From CAINVV01 sp964506325 (GTDB lineage: Bacteria > Bacteroidota > Bacteroidia > Bacteroidales > Prolixibacteraceae): a stretch of DNA of 13,270 nucleotides. Positions within the stretch are counted from its first letter, which is position 1, and each line of letters begins with the position of its first letter. The stretch lies in the NCBI GenBank assembly GCA_964506325.1, contig CAZDLO010000100.1, forward strand, positions 1 to 13,270. The letters run 5' to 3'. Position numbers and translations under genes: made by a program. The notes below the pieces were generated by a model that did no database searches, had not been told where the DNA came from, and saw only the letters and a program-made list of their open reading frames with translations. Below, piece after piece: positions 13,246 to 13,270 of the stretch.

Positions 13246-13270
13246 AAAGGCGAGGGTAGAAATGCCTTCA

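Overview
The window looks like a chromosome segment from a member of the Bacteroidota, probably an anaerobic, polysaccharide-degrading lineage. The signs are several copies of the Bacteroidota -7 promoter box TAnnTTTG, A-rich leaders without clear Shine-Dalgarno sites, families typical of the phylum (DUF6132-like and DUF2892-like membrane proteins, GH106) and a stand-alone IS1595-type zinc-ribbon protein. The assignment is inferred from content only.

Positions 1-5783, all on the minus strand, hold a carbohydrate-degradation operon. It reads: GH106-type alpha-L-rhamnosidase (2826-5783), a predicted exported TIM-barrel hydrolase resembling DUF6259 (704-2833, overlapping the first by 8 bp), and the N-terminal part of a GH31-type alpha-glycosidase that runs off the left edge (1-679). 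All three have export signals, which suggests periplasmic or surface processing of a rhamnose-containing glycan. No SusC/SusD pair is visible.

Positions 6089-8350 hold two divergent transcription units of exported or membrane thiol proteins. On minus: a rhodanese-like protein and a TlpA-like thioredoxin. On plus: a small Cys-containing membrane protein (DUF6132-like), an exported thioredoxin with a CGPC site, and a DUF2892-like membrane protein. A long symmetric hairpin (8413-8458) separates these from the convergent genes to the right.

Positions 8476-12314 (minus) hold, in transcription order: an ArsM-like SAM methyltransferase; a possible 40-codon ORF; a 32-residue peptide with three cysteines; a 17-bp-stem hairpin; a radical SAM/SPASM enzyme; and a thioredoxin-thioredoxin reductase fusion whose NADPH-binding HRR motif is replaced by HQF. 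The small peptide directly before a SPASM maturase looks like a ribosomally made, post-translationally modified peptide (RiPP) system that does not match any I can name.

The most striking observation is regulatory. The promoters of the plus thiol operon (7240-7300) and of the methyltransferase/peptide operon (12385-12444, minus) have the same layout. Each has two tandem copies of GTGATA-N7-GATTTA(G) at exactly 20-bp pitch, then 13-14 bp, then a TAnnTTTG box. One direct-repeat-binding regulator, perhaps an activator, may therefore control both, tying the thioredoxins, rhodanese, radical SAM enzyme, peptide and methyltransferase into one regulon. A role in metalloid or reactive-thiol handling is an inference from the ArsM-like enzyme and the many vicinal cysteines.

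Positions 12554-13270 hold a stand-alone transposase-type zinc-ribbon protein. Its last codons lie inside the first copy of a roughly 78-bp purine-rich repeat, which recurs downstream and is followed by an 8-bp tandem repeat.
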